From NCBI GenBank assembly GCA_959026535.1, contig CAUFMB010000011.1, positions 1-54,202 of the forward strand: DNA of 54,202 nucleotides, read 5' to 3'. Both the position numbers and the translations under genes were made by a program. The notes beneath the pieces are model-generated. The model worked only from the letters and a program-made list of their open reading frames with translations, was not told where the DNA came from and searched no databases. The DNA comes from an uncultured Collinsella sp. (lineage in GTDB: Bacteria > Actinomycetota > Coriobacteriia > Coriobacteriales > Coriobacteriaceae). Below are positions 15,748 through 23,824 of the stretch, one piece after another; position 1 is the first letter of the stretch; every line of letters begins with the position of its first letter.

Positions 15748-16257
15748 CTAGTTCTCGGCTTGCTCAACCCGCACCTTGACACGTGTCGGATTGCCGTGGC
15801 TGTCGAGGGTCTTGGCATCGAGTGCCTGGATCTCGATGTACGCCTCGCCTTCTTTGATGTCGCCGGCGGGGCACGTTTCGATTGTCTTGCCGGTCTCGAC
15901 CACACCGGATTCGTACATGGTCTCGTCGTTTTGGATGACGCGGAATCGCTGGGGAAATTTATTGTCTTGGACGTTTTGCACGTTGACGCGCAGCTTGCCG
16001 TCCTCCTGCAGCTGAGCGACCGGTGCGACCGAAATCGTCATCATGTTGTCGCGGACGATGGCGTCGAGCTCATCTTGGATTTCCTGACGCGTTTTGCCCT
16101 CGGCCGTCGTAACCGAAGCGCCCGCCTCGGGTACGGGCTGCGACTGCCAAGCGTATAGTCCTACGGCGACAAGGGCACAGACGATGGCCAAGCAGGCAAC
16201 GATGAGCTTCTTGCGACGACCCAGGCCTGCAAAGTGGGGTGGCTTCTTCGCGCTCAT
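15748..16257 (-). CDS. Single-pass membrane protein of the exported-protein cluster
   Basis: A 169-residue protein: a short basic cytoplasmic start (GLGRRKK), one membrane segment (LIVACLAIVCALVAVGLYAW, about 18-37), then an extracytoplasmic domain with a helical part (TRQEIQDELDAIV) and a beta part (LRVNVQNVQDNKFPQRFRV, YIEIQALDAK, VKVRVEQ). It looks like an anchored accessory protein for the exported subunits downstream. The start is ATG after AAGGATGCCGC and overlaps the stop of the preceding gene by 4 nt. Family not recognised. Confidence 0.7.
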   Translation of the reverse strand: MSAKKPPHFAGLGRRKKLIVACLAIVCALVAVGLYAWQSQPVPEAGASVTTAEGKTRQEIQDELDAIVRDNMMTISVAPVAQLQEDGKLRVNVQNVQDNKFPQRFRVIQNDETMYESGVVETGKTIETCPAGDIKEGEAYIEIQALDAKTLDSHGNPTRVKVRVEQAEN

Positions 16258-16550
16258 GCGGCATCCTTGGCGGTATAGATGCGCGCAAAGGTGGACGGGT
16301 TCGCTCCAAAGAGCATGTGAAGCATCAGGCGGCGTGAGTAGACAAGCTCGTCGAAGTCGGGAGGGAGCCCGATGTCGTGGATATGCGCGATGCGGTGGGC
16401 GAGCGCCGAGAACGACTCGGGGTCGCAGATCACATCGGTGGTAACGTGGTAGACCGTCGTATCGGGGAATGCCTCTTCGTCGAAAGGCAGGAGATGGGGA
16501 TCGTCGTCGACTTCGATGGCGATGCCGTACTGGGGCCAGTAATATGCCAT
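16254..16550 (-). CDS. Short protein with a DUF559/Vsr-like core
   Basis: A 98-residue protein beginning MAYYWPQYGIAIEVDDDPH. The Y-x-W-P-x-Y-G-x-A-I-E-V-D pattern resembles the core strand of DUF559/Vsr-like endonuclease-fold domains, normally found at the C-terminus of longer proteins; the usual Gly after the Asp is absent. A good ribosome site (GGAGGTTCCC) precedes the ATG, so it is a gene as it stands rather than an obvious 5'-truncated one. It overlaps the next gene by 4 nt. A nuclease function is not established; it may be a remnant or a stand-alone domain. Confidence 0.6.
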   Translation of the reverse strand: MAYYWPQYGIAIEVDDDPHLLPFDEEAFPDTTVYHVTTDVICDPESFSALAHRIAHIHDIGLPPDFDELVYSRRLMLHMLFGANPSTFARIYTAKDAA

Positions 16551-16896
16551 GGGAACCTCCCTGCTTCTGGGGCCAAAACTTCTGTCGGTTTTGGCTGTCG
16601 ATGCCGACCGTATCAGCCGTTACTTGACCAATTGCTGACCAAATGCTTGACGGATTGGCGTCTCCGCAGGTAAAAGGCGGCAAAAAATACTCCAACTTTT
16701 TTCGAGCGGCAATCGCGCGGTCAGTGACGGCGGGGCCATATGTGTTAAAAGCATCGTCTGCCGAGGAAATCCAGCCGCTCGCCGAATTGCACGAACGTAA
16801 AAATCGCCAATTATGGAGACGGTCTCGAACACGTCGACGAAACGATGCGGTAACATCTCCCTGCAAACACTGTAGTTAGCTAAAGGGGGAGTTCGC
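16551..16896. other. Intergenic region before the lactate dehydrogenase operon
   Basis: About 345 nt without a gene, between the divergent 98-residue protein and the FAD-linked oxidase. It contains a direct repeat TGACCAA (16624-16630 and 16635-16641, 11-nt period) and a third related TTGAC at about 16646, which could be operator half-sites. AT-rich patches around 16680-16700 are plausible promoter material, but I cannot define a box pair with confidence. Confidence 0.4.
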
Positions 16897-18498
16897 GTGT
16901 CTGTAACCATCAAACCCTTCACCGACGAGTTCGAAGAGTATGGCCGCGATGAATCTCGCGCATCGGGCGAAGCATCGAGCATCTCGTTTCCGACAACGGA
17001 AGACGAGGTCCGTGCCATTTTGGAAAAGCTCCATGCCGAGCGTGTCCCGGTAACGGTTCAGGGCGCCCGAACCGGCCTTGCCGCCGGTGCCGTGCCCCAC
17101 GGCGGGCATATCCTCAATACTTCCCGTATGAATCGCTACTTGGGCCTTCGCCGCGATGAACAAGGCCAATTTTTGCTGCGCGTGGAGCCGGGCGTTGTGC
17201 TCTCGGAGCTGCGCAAGCAGCTGAGCAAGAAGGTGCTGCCGACCGCTGGTTGGGACCAGGCATCGCTTAAGGCCTACGATGAGTTTCAAGAGGCCCCCGA
17301 GCAGTTCTTTCCCACCGATCCCACCGAGGCGTCTGCCTGTCTGGGCGGCATGGCGGCATGTAACGCCTCCGGTGCCCGCAGCTACGCCTACGGCCCCATG
17401 CGCCCGCATATCACGGGACTCCACGTCGCGCTGGCTGATGGCGATTTGCTTGAGCTTCAGCGCGGCGAGGCTTTTGCCCAGGGCCGCCACCTGTCGCTCG
17501 TGACGGCAGTGGGCCGTGCACTCGAGCTTGACCTTCCCGACTACACCATGCCCAAGACCAAAAATGCTTCGGGCTATTTCGTTGCTGACGATATGGATGC
17601 CATCGAATTGTTTATCGGTGCGTGTGGCACAATCGGCGTCATCACCGAGCTCGAGATTGCCCTGCAGGCGGCGCCTGCGGTCGTTTGGGGCGTGAGCTGT
17701 TTCTTTGACAGCGAAGACAAGGCCGTGTCCTTCACCGATTCCGTGCGTCCCGTCCTGTCCCATGCGGCTGCCATCGAGTACTTCGACGCTGGCGCCCTGG
17801 ATATTCTACGTCGCCAGCGCGAGCAGTCGACGGCGTTTGCCTCGCTGCCGGCGCTCGACAAAGAGGCCAAGGTCTGTGTCTACGTGGAGCTCGACTGCGA
17901 TGACGAGGCCCAGGCGACCGAGGAACTGTATCACTTGGGGTGGGTACTAGAGCTTGCGGGCGGCAGCGACGATGCGACATGGGTCGCGCGCACCGAGGTC
18001 GATCGCGAGTGTCAGCGATTCTTCCGCCATGCGGTGCCCGAGAGCGTCAACATGCTTATCGACGAGCGCCGCCGCACGGATCCCACCATCACCAAGTTGG
18101 GCTCGGACATGTCGGTGCCCAATGCACGCCTTGCCGATGTCGTGGCCCTCTATCGCCGCACACTGGCCGAAAGCGGGCTTGAATCTGCCGCTTGGGGACA
18201 CATTGGTAACAACCATCTGCATGTGAACATCCTGCCGCGCGATGCGCAGGACTACCGTCGCGGTGGCGAGCTGTTTGCCCAGTGGGCTGCGGAGGTAACG
18301 GCTATGGGCGGTGCCGTTTCTGCCGAGCACGGCGTCGGCAAGATCAAGGCGGGCTTCTTAGAGACGATGTACGGTCACGAGGCCATGGTCGAGTCGGCGC
18401 GGCTCAAGCTCCAGCTCGATCCCGACGGGCAGCTGGGTCGCGGCAACCTGTTTTCGGAGAAGCTCTTGGATGAGCTCGTCCAGAAAGGGGGCGCGTGA
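16897..18498 (+). CDS. FAD-linked lactate dehydrogenase subunit (GlcD/LctD type)
   Basis: A 533-residue FAD-binding oxidase of the vanillyl-alcohol oxidase/glycolate oxidase family. The FAD-binding PP-loop is around GARTGLAAGAVPHGG (about 57-71), the central FAD segment is GGMAACNASGARSYAYG (about 149-165), and the C-terminal domain has WGHIGNNHLHVN and AEHGVGKIK. Directly after it come etfB and a ferredoxin-type etfA, the set-up of the lactate dehydrogenase/Etf complex (LctBCD) in which lactate is oxidised to pyruvate with NAD+ as acceptor, driven by reduced ferredoxin. The GTG start follows AAAGGGGGAG. It may instead act on another 2-hydroxy acid. Confidence 0.85.
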   Translation: MSVTIKPFTDEFEEYGRDESRASGEASSISFPTTEDEVRAILEKLHAERVPVTVQGARTGLAAGAVPHGGHILNTSRMNRYLGLRRDEQGQFLLRVEPGVVLSELRKQLSKKVLPTAGWDQASLKAYDEFQEAPEQFFPTDPTEASACLGGMAACNASGARSYAYGPMRPHITGLHVALADGDLLELQRGEAFAQGRHLSLVTAVGRALELDLPDYTMPKTKNASGYFVADDMDAIELFIGACGTIGVITELEIALQAAPAVVWGVSCFFDSEDKAVSFTDSVRPVLSHAAAIEYFDAGALDILRRQREQSTAFASLPALDKEAKVCVYVELDCDDEAQATEELYHLGWVLELAGGSDDATWVARTEVDRECQRFFRHAVPESVNMLIDERRRTDPTITKLGSDMSVPNARLADVVALYRRTLAESGLESAAWGHIGNNHLHVNILPRDAQDYRRGGELFAQWAAEVTAMGGAVSAEHGVGKIKAGFLETMYGHEAMVESARLKLQLDPDGQLGRGNLFSEKLLDELVQKGGA

Positions 18499-19316
18499 AG
18501 ATGAGCGATTTCCATATGGTGGTGTGCGTCAAGGCCGTGCCGGGCAGCACCGAGGTCAAGATGGACCCCAAGACCAATACCATCGTGCGCGATGGCAAGC
18601 AAGCGGTCATTAATCCCTTTGATGCGAGCGCTTTGGAATGCGCGCTGGCGCTGAAAGACGACTTTATCGGCTTTGGCATGGACGTGCGCGTAACGGTGGT
18701 GTCGATGGGCATCCCCGCGACCGAGTTGCTGCTGCGCGACTGCATCGCTCGAGGTGCCGACGACGCGCTGCTGCTGACCGATCGCGCCTTTGCGGGTGCC
18801 GATACCCTGGCGACCACCTATGCTCTCAAATGCGGCATCGAGGCGCTCGACGAGGACTTCGATCTGCTCATCTGCGGCAAGATGGCGGTGGATGGCGATA
18901 CGGCCCAGATTGGTCCCGAGCTTGCCGGTGCCTTTGAGATTCCCTGCGTGACCGACGTGAGCTGCGTGCAAAGCGCGGGCTTTACGACGTGTGGCTCGCT
19001 GGCGCTCGTTCACGGATGCGATGCCGGCGAGGAGACGGTGTGTCTTGAGATGCCGTGCGCGATGACGACTGCCAAGGAGATTGGCCAGTTGCGTATGCCG
19101 AGTATTGCCGGTATTCGCGCGGCGGAGGAGGCGGACGTGCGCGTGGTCAGTGCCGCCGACGTGAACGCCGACCCCGCGCGTTGCGGTCTTGCCGGGTCGC
19201 CGACACAGGTCGTGCGCTCGTTTGTGCCCGACCGTGACCAAACGTGCGAGGCCGTTGAGGGGACGGCGTCCGAGCAGGCGGCAAAGCTTGCCAAGATTAT
19301 CGAGGGGATGGCGTAG
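18495..19316 (+). CDS. etfB: Electron transfer flavoprotein beta subunit
   Basis: A 273-residue EtfB. The opening VVCVKAVPG, the INPFDASALECAL segment (about 40-52) and the later LICGKMAVDGDTAQIGPELA block (about 130-150) are typical; the last is the flavin/nucleotide-binding signature. In confurcating Etf complexes this subunit carries the bifurcating FAD. A GTG at 18495 overlaps the ldh stop; an ATG two codons later (18501) has better spacing to AAAGGGGGC and may be the true start. Coupled to ldh upstream and to etfA downstream. Confidence 0.9.
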   Translation: MKMSDFHMVVCVKAVPGSTEVKMDPKTNTIVRDGKQAVINPFDASALECALALKDDFIGFGMDVRVTVVSMGIPATELLLRDCIARGADDALLLTDRAFAGADTLATTYALKCGIEALDEDFDLLICGKMAVDGDTAQIGPELAGAFEIPCVTDVSCVQSAGFTTCGSLALVHGCDAGEETVCLEMPCAMTTAKEIGQLRMPSIAGIRAAEEADVRVVSAADVNADPARCGLAGSPTQVVRSFVPDRDQTCEAVEGTASEQAAKLAKIIEGMA

Positions 19317-20522
19317 ATGAGCGGACTGATTATCGATAGCGAAGCCTGTATCGGCTGCGGTCGCTGCGTTCGCGCCTGTGCTTCGGGCGGCATCGTAGTG
19401 GAAGGCGAGCGACCCAACCGATGCGCCCACGTAACCGACGGCTGCATCCTATGCGGTGGGTGCGTCGACGCCTGTCCTGTCAACGCTATCTCGATCGAGC
19501 GTGATGAGGCCGCTGGTGCGGTGGACCTTGATGTGTATCGAGACATTTGGGTATTCGCTCAGACCGACGAGCACGATACAGTGACTCCCGTTGCCTATGA
19601 GCTTATGGGCAAGGGCCGCGAGCTTGCCGATGCGCGCGGTTGCCGTCTGGTGGCACTGGTCGGTATGGGTCCCGAGGGTTCTCTCGGCGACCTGGAGTAT
19701 CTGGTTTGTGCCGGCGCGGACGAGGTCCTGGCCTGTCGCGACGAGCGCCTGCGCCAAAACGATGCGGAGGTCTACGCCCGCTTGATCTGCGATTTGGTAG
19801 CCGAACGCAAACCCGAGGCCATCTTATACGGCGCGACCGCTTTTGGCCGCGAACTGGCACCCGGCGTTGCCGTGCGCTTGCAGACGGGCCTTACGGCTGA
19901 CTGCACCGTACTTTCGATGGATACGGAGACGGGACTGCTGCAACAGACGCGTCCGGCGTTTGGCGGCAACCTGATGGCCACCATCGTCTGCCCCAATCAT
20001 CGTCCCCAGATGGCAACGGTGCGCCCCGGTATCTTTAAGGCGCCCGACTTTGACTACGACCGCTCCGGCACGATCACCCAGATATCGCTTGCGGATGATG
20101 CTAAGGCTCGTGTCGAGATCTCGATTCCCGCCGAGGAGTGGAGGCAGCAGGCCTCGATCGCCGATGCCGAGCGCTTGGTCGTGGTGGGCCGCGGCATTGG
20201 CTCCAAGAAGAATCTGCCCCTGATGCGAAGGCTCGCCGAGGCTCTGGGAGCCGAGCTTGGTTGCACGCGACCTGTCGTGGAGGCCGGCTGGTTGGAGTAT
20301 CACCATCAGATTGGCCAGACCGGCGTATCGGTTTCGCCCAAGCTTCTCGTGAGTATCGGTGTTTCGGGCGCCATCCAGCATCTTGCCGGCATCGGTGGGG
20401 CGGAGTGCATTATCGCCATCAACGAGGACCCGGATGCCCCCATTTTCGGTGCTGCCCAGTACAAGGTTGTTGGGGACGCCGTCGAGGTCGTCGAGGAGCT
20501 GCTGGCCCAGCTTGAGCGCTAG
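19317..20522 (+). CDS. etfA: Electron transfer flavoprotein alpha subunit with N-terminal ferredoxin domain
   Basis: A 401-residue EtfA with an N-terminal 2[4Fe-4S] domain: CIGCGRCVRAC (about 11-21) and CILCGGCVDACP (about 45-56). The EtfA core follows, with the C-terminal FAD-binding stretch GVSGAIQHLAGIGGAECIIAIN (about 345-366; shown for orientation). The extra clusters are typical of Etf that exchanges electrons with ferredoxin, supporting confurcation with lactate dehydrogenase. It starts immediately after the etfB stop and its own stop overlaps the convergent HD gene by 4 nt. Confidence 0.9.
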   Translation: MSGLIIDSEACIGCGRCVRACASGGIVVEGERPNRCAHVTDGCILCGGCVDACPVNAISIERDEAAGAVDLDVYRDIWVFAQTDEHDTVTPVAYELMGKGRELADARGCRLVALVGMGPEGSLGDLEYLVCAGADEVLACRDERLRQNDAEVYARLICDLVAERKPEAILYGATAFGRELAPGVAVRLQTGLTADCTVLSMDTETGLLQQTRPAFGGNLMATIVCPNHRPQMATVRPGIFKAPDFDYDRSGTITQISLADDAKARVEISIPAEEWRQQASIADAERLVVVGRGIGSKKNLPLMRRLAEALGAELGCTRPVVEAGWLEYHHQIGQTGVSVSPKLLVSIGVSGAIQHLAGIGGAECIIAINEDPDAPIFGAAQYKVVGDAVEVVEELLAQLER

Positions 20523-21331
20523 GCGCGCGCCAGCCAGTCGCGCATCTCGTCCTTTAGGCGGCTCCAGGTTGCCTGCGTGGCGGGGTCGGTAAAGGGCTGT
20601 GTAATGCCAAAGGGCGCGTCGAGCAGGCGGTGGATATCACCCTGTTCGCGCGCCAGCGCACGGCTTGCCGGATAGACGAGCTCAAACATAAAGCAGATAA
20701 GCCCCACCAAGAAGTCGGCGGGCTCATCGCGCTCATCGCGTGCGACGCAGCGGTGCTCGTCAAAGGCGGCAAGTGTCGGCGACGAGAAACGGCTGCCGAG
20801 AAACGTCTTCTCGTCCACCTTGAGGATAGTGTCGACGGTGCTGTCGGCGATGGTGCGCATAATGTCGATCTTGTCACCATCGCGCACGATATCGCAGAAG
20901 CTCCGCGTGCGCACGTCGAGCCGCGCGGGTAGGCGGAAATCGCTGTGATAGGCAATGCTCGCTCGGATGAGCTCATCTTCTGCCGGGTCATCGATAAAGT
21001 CGCGGATGCTCGTTACGGCGGGTGCATCGGCGGGATTCTCGCCAAAGAGGACCTCGATGCCCAGCGCCGCATGGCTCATGCTCTCGGCGTCCTTAAAGGT
21101 GTCCCAGCGTCGCAGCTGCTCAAAGCGGCCCATATCGTGTAGCAGGCCGCAAAGCCATGCCAGGTCAATATCTTCTGACGACCAGCCCTGCTCGCGCGCT
21201 ACGGCATCGCACGCCTCGGCCACGTGGTACGTATGCTCGATTTTGAGCGCGATGCGTGGGTTGGTGGCGTCGTAGGTATCGGTGTAGCTTTTGAAGGCCG
21301 CGCGCGCCCGGTCTCGATCGATAGCTGTCAT
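20519..21331 (-). CDS. HD-domain phosphohydrolase
   Basis: A 270-residue protein with an HD metal-binding domain: an early conserved His in KIEHTYHVAEAC (about 31-42), and LHDMGRFEQ (about 68-76) supplying the HD pair, with later SMSHAALG and AYHSD histidines. HD proteins hydrolyse phosphoester bonds in nucleotides or signalling molecules; the substrate cannot be told. It converges on etfA, overlapping it by 4 nt, and is transcribed alone from the 21332-21457 region. Confidence 0.85.
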   Translation of the reverse strand: MTAIDRDRARAAFKSYTDTYDATNPRIALKIEHTYHVAEACDAVAREQGWSSEDIDLAWLCGLLHDMGRFEQLRRWDTFKDAESMSHAALGIEVLFGENPADAPAVTSIRDFIDDPAEDELIRASIAYHSDFRLPARLDVRTRSFCDIVRDGDKIDIMRTIADSTVDTILKVDEKTFLGSRFSSPTLAAFDEHRCVARDERDEPADFLVGLICFMFELVYPASRALAREQGDIHRLLDAPFGITQPFTDPATQATWSRLKDEMRDWLARA

Positions 21332-21457
21332 AATGACTTCCTAAAAAGTTGTGTCTTTCGATCCGGTGGCAATTGTAGGTGAACTCGGTTGCTGTCGGAT
21401 GATGATTCTGCCGTGTCGCTACATGCGGTTCGGAGACCTTGTCAGGATGAGAAGCGT

Positions 21458-22150
21458 ATGGTGCTCAAAATCGTTAGAACCGTCTGGCCAGTGATGCTTA
21501 CCTATGTTGCAATAGGCGCGCCGTGCGGAATGATCATGGGGCAGACGGGAATGGAGCCCTGGATGGTCTTTGCCCTGAGCAGCACGTTTGTGACGGGCAG
21601 CGGTCAGTTTATGATCTGCAATCTTTGGCTGGCGGGCGTACCGGCACCTTCGATTATCGCGAGCGTTGCCGCCATCTCCTCGCGTTTTGCGCTTTACTCG
21701 GCATCGATCGCGCCGCATCTGACGGGTGCCTCGAAGCGTCAGACGCTGGCTGTTGCCGCGACACTTACCGAGGAGGCATATGGCATCTCGCTTGCCAAGT
21801 TGGTTGAAGGGGAGGGTTGGGGCCCGCGCGAGTCCTTTGTGCTCAACGTGATCCTCATCGCAACATGGGGCGTTTCGTGTACGATGGGCGCCATCGTCGG
21901 CGCCGTTGTCGATGTTCTCACCGCCATTGCAGCCTTTGTCTGCACCTCGCTCTTTATCTGCCTGCTCTTTTCGCAGCGGCTGTCGCGCGGTAACGTTGTC
22001 GCGGCGGTTTCGGGCGCGGTGTCCGTCGCCGTATGCAAGTTCTTGGGGTGGACGAATATCGCCGTGCCTGCAAGCGTGCTCGTCGGCGTTGCCGCGGCGC
22101 TTGTGTGCGATGCTCTCGCCGAAGGAAGGGATGCTCGCGATGCCCGTTAA
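21458..22150 (+). CDS. azlC: AzlC-type branched-chain amino acid exporter, large subunit
   Basis: A 230-residue membrane protein with six or seven hydrophobic segments. The blocks PVMLTYVAIGAPCG, FVTGSGQFM and TEEAYGISL belong to the AzlC family, which with AzlD exports branched-chain amino acids. The start is the ATG 10 nt after CAGGA; in-frame codons upstream have no ribosome site. Its 3' end overlaps azlD by 11 nt. Confidence 0.88.
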   Translation: MVLKIVRTVWPVMLTYVAIGAPCGMIMGQTGMEPWMVFALSSTFVTGSGQFMICNLWLAGVPAPSIIASVAAISSRFALYSASIAPHLTGASKRQTLAVAATLTEEAYGISLAKLVEGEGWGPRESFVLNVILIATWGVSCTMGAIVGAVVDVLTAIAAFVCTSLFICLLFSQRLSRGNVVAAVSGAVSVAVCKFLGWTNIAVPASVLVGVAAALVCDALAEGRDARDAR

Positions 22151-22463
22151 TGAGTTTTTGGTCCTGTGGCTGTCGTCGTGGGCGGCCATCGCATTTTTCC
22201 GCATTGCCCCAGTGTTTGCCTTGCGCGGGAGAACGCTGTCGCCCCGCGTTACCGAGGCCTTGGGTTATATTCCGCCCGCTGCCTTTGCGGCACTGGTCGC
22301 TAACGATTTGATAAGCCCTGGCGCTTTCGACGCCGGCTTGTGGCAGGGCTTGATTCCCTGGATCGCGGCTGCCGGTGTCGTGGCGGTGGCAATCAAGACA
22401 AAATCGATGCTGTGGTGCTGCGTCTCGGGCATCGTATTCTATATTGTCTTGAGCCTTATATAG
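22140..22463 (+). CDS. azlD: AzlD-type branched-chain amino acid transport protein, small subunit
   Basis: A 107-residue protein with three or four membrane segments; the FFRIAPVFALRGR and LGYIPPAAFAAL blocks are those of AzlD. Two ATGs are possible; the second (22140) has proper spacing from GGAAGG, whereas the first lies almost on it. It overlaps azlC, so the two subunits are made from one message. A separate transcription unit follows. Confidence 0.85.
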   Translation: MPVNEFLVLWLSSWAAIAFFRIAPVFALRGRTLSPRVTEALGYIPPAAFAALVANDLISPGAFDAGLWQGLIPWIAAAGVVAVAIKTKSMLWCCVSGIVFYIVLSLI

Positions 22464-22613
22464 GGCTGGCGTCGCGGGCGCCGAATCTCGTTCCATCCCA
22501 ACTTGTAGTATTTTTCACCGAGCTGGTCTATTTCTTCTGGTACCATGGTCAAACTTTACTGTAGCAAAGCGTGACGTGGGCTTTTGTACCCCGTCAGCGG
22601 AAATGGGGGTTTC

Positions 22614-23636
22614 ATGGCACAGGAAGCAACCGCCAACGAGCAAAAGAAATTCAAGGTCCCGCGCATCCCGGGCGACATCATGATCTATCCCATGATCGTC
22701 GGTCTTTTGCTCAACACCTTCTGCCCGCAGGTTTTTGAGATCGGCGGCTTCTTTACGGCTGCCTGCCGCGGTGGGTCCAATACCATCGTCGCCGCGATCC
22801 TGCTGTTTGTGGGCGCCGGCATCAGCTTTAAGTCCACGCCGGGCGCCATCAAGACCGGTATCGTCGTGCTGATCCCCAAGCTGGTCGTCGCAGCGGCTCT
22901 CGGCCTAGGCGTGGCATATTTCTTTAACGACAACTTCCTGGGTCTGAGCTCCGTGTCTATCATCGGCGGCATTACGTTTTGCAACATGGCGCTCTATACG
23001 GGCATCATGGGCGAGTTCGGCGATGAGTCCGAGCAGGGCGCTGTCGGTATCCTGTTCTTTACGGCCGGCCCCGCCGTCACGATGATCATCCTTGGTGTTT
23101 CGGGTCTCGCCAATATCCCCGTCGGCACCATCATCGGATCCATCCTGCCGCTTGTTATCGGTATGGTCCTGGGCAACCTGTTCCCGTTTATCAAGAACCT
23201 GCTGGTTCCCGGCGCCAATCCCGCGATCGCTGTAATTGGTTTTCAGCTCGGTGCGTCCATGAGCCTTTCGAGCTTCATCGCCGGTGGCATTTCGGGCATC
23301 CTGCTGGGCCTCATCACGCTCTTTATCGTCGGTCCCATTACCTTTGCCTTCGAGCGCCTGTGCGGCGGTAACGGCAAGGCTGCCGTGGCTTGCTCCACCA
23401 TTGCCGGCACGGCTATGACCACGCCGGTTGCTCTTGCCGAGGTCGCGCCGCGCTATGCCGAGCTTGCACCCACTGCGTACGCTCAGATCGCCACCGCCGT
23501 TATCATCACGGCGATCATGGCTCCGATTCTGACCGGCTGGGTCGACAAGAAGTTCTGCCAAGGCAAGGAGGATCTGTCGCCTGCCGGTGTCGAGGCCATC
23601 GAGGAAGCCGTCGCGACCGACATCGATGGCGAGTAG
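22614..23636 (+). CDS. 2-keto-3-deoxygluconate permease (KdgT family)
   Basis: A 340-residue inner-membrane transporter with about ten hydrophobic segments. The blocks IPGDIMIYPMIVGLLLNTF and the central ITFCNMALYTGIMGEFGD are KdgT-like; KdgT takes up 2-keto-3-deoxygluconate or related keto-sugar acids by cation symport. The start is ATG after GGGGGTTTC. No kdgK, kdgA or uronate genes are next to it, so the substrate is inferred from the family only. A strong hairpin terminator follows. Confidence 0.85.
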   Translation: MAQEATANEQKKFKVPRIPGDIMIYPMIVGLLLNTFCPQVFEIGGFFTAACRGGSNTIVAAILLFVGAGISFKSTPGAIKTGIVVLIPKLVVAAALGLGVAYFFNDNFLGLSSVSIIGGITFCNMALYTGIMGEFGDESEQGAVGILFFTAGPAVTMIILGVSGLANIPVGTIIGSILPLVIGMVLGNLFPFIKNLLVPGANPAIAVIGFQLGASMSLSSFIAGGISGILLGLITLFIVGPITFAFERLCGGNGKAAVACSTIAGTAMTTPVALAEVAPRYAELAPTAYAQIATAVIITAIMAPILTGWVDKKFCQGKEDLSPAGVEAIEEAVATDIDGE

Positions 23637-23681
23637 CAATCGGTACCCATCAATGATGCCGGCGTGCAACTCGCGCCGTTT

Positions 23682-23725
23682 GAGCGCCCGAACGAAAGCT
23701 GTCTTGCAGTGACGTTCGGGCGCTC
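23682..23725 (+). terminator. Hairpin terminator after the KdgT-type permease
   Basis: Perfect 13-bp arms GAGCGCCCGAACG / CGTTCGGGCGCTC with an 18-nt loop, then a T-containing tail (TGCTATTATT). It ends the permease unit before the GGDEF gene. Confidence 0.7.
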
Positions 23726-23824
23726 TGCTATTATTCCCCTTATCCCTGCGGAGTAGGGGGTGTTTGTTGCCCAGATTCGAATTGGGCGATTCTGACCACT
23801 TGGATATTGAAGGGAGGGCGTCTA

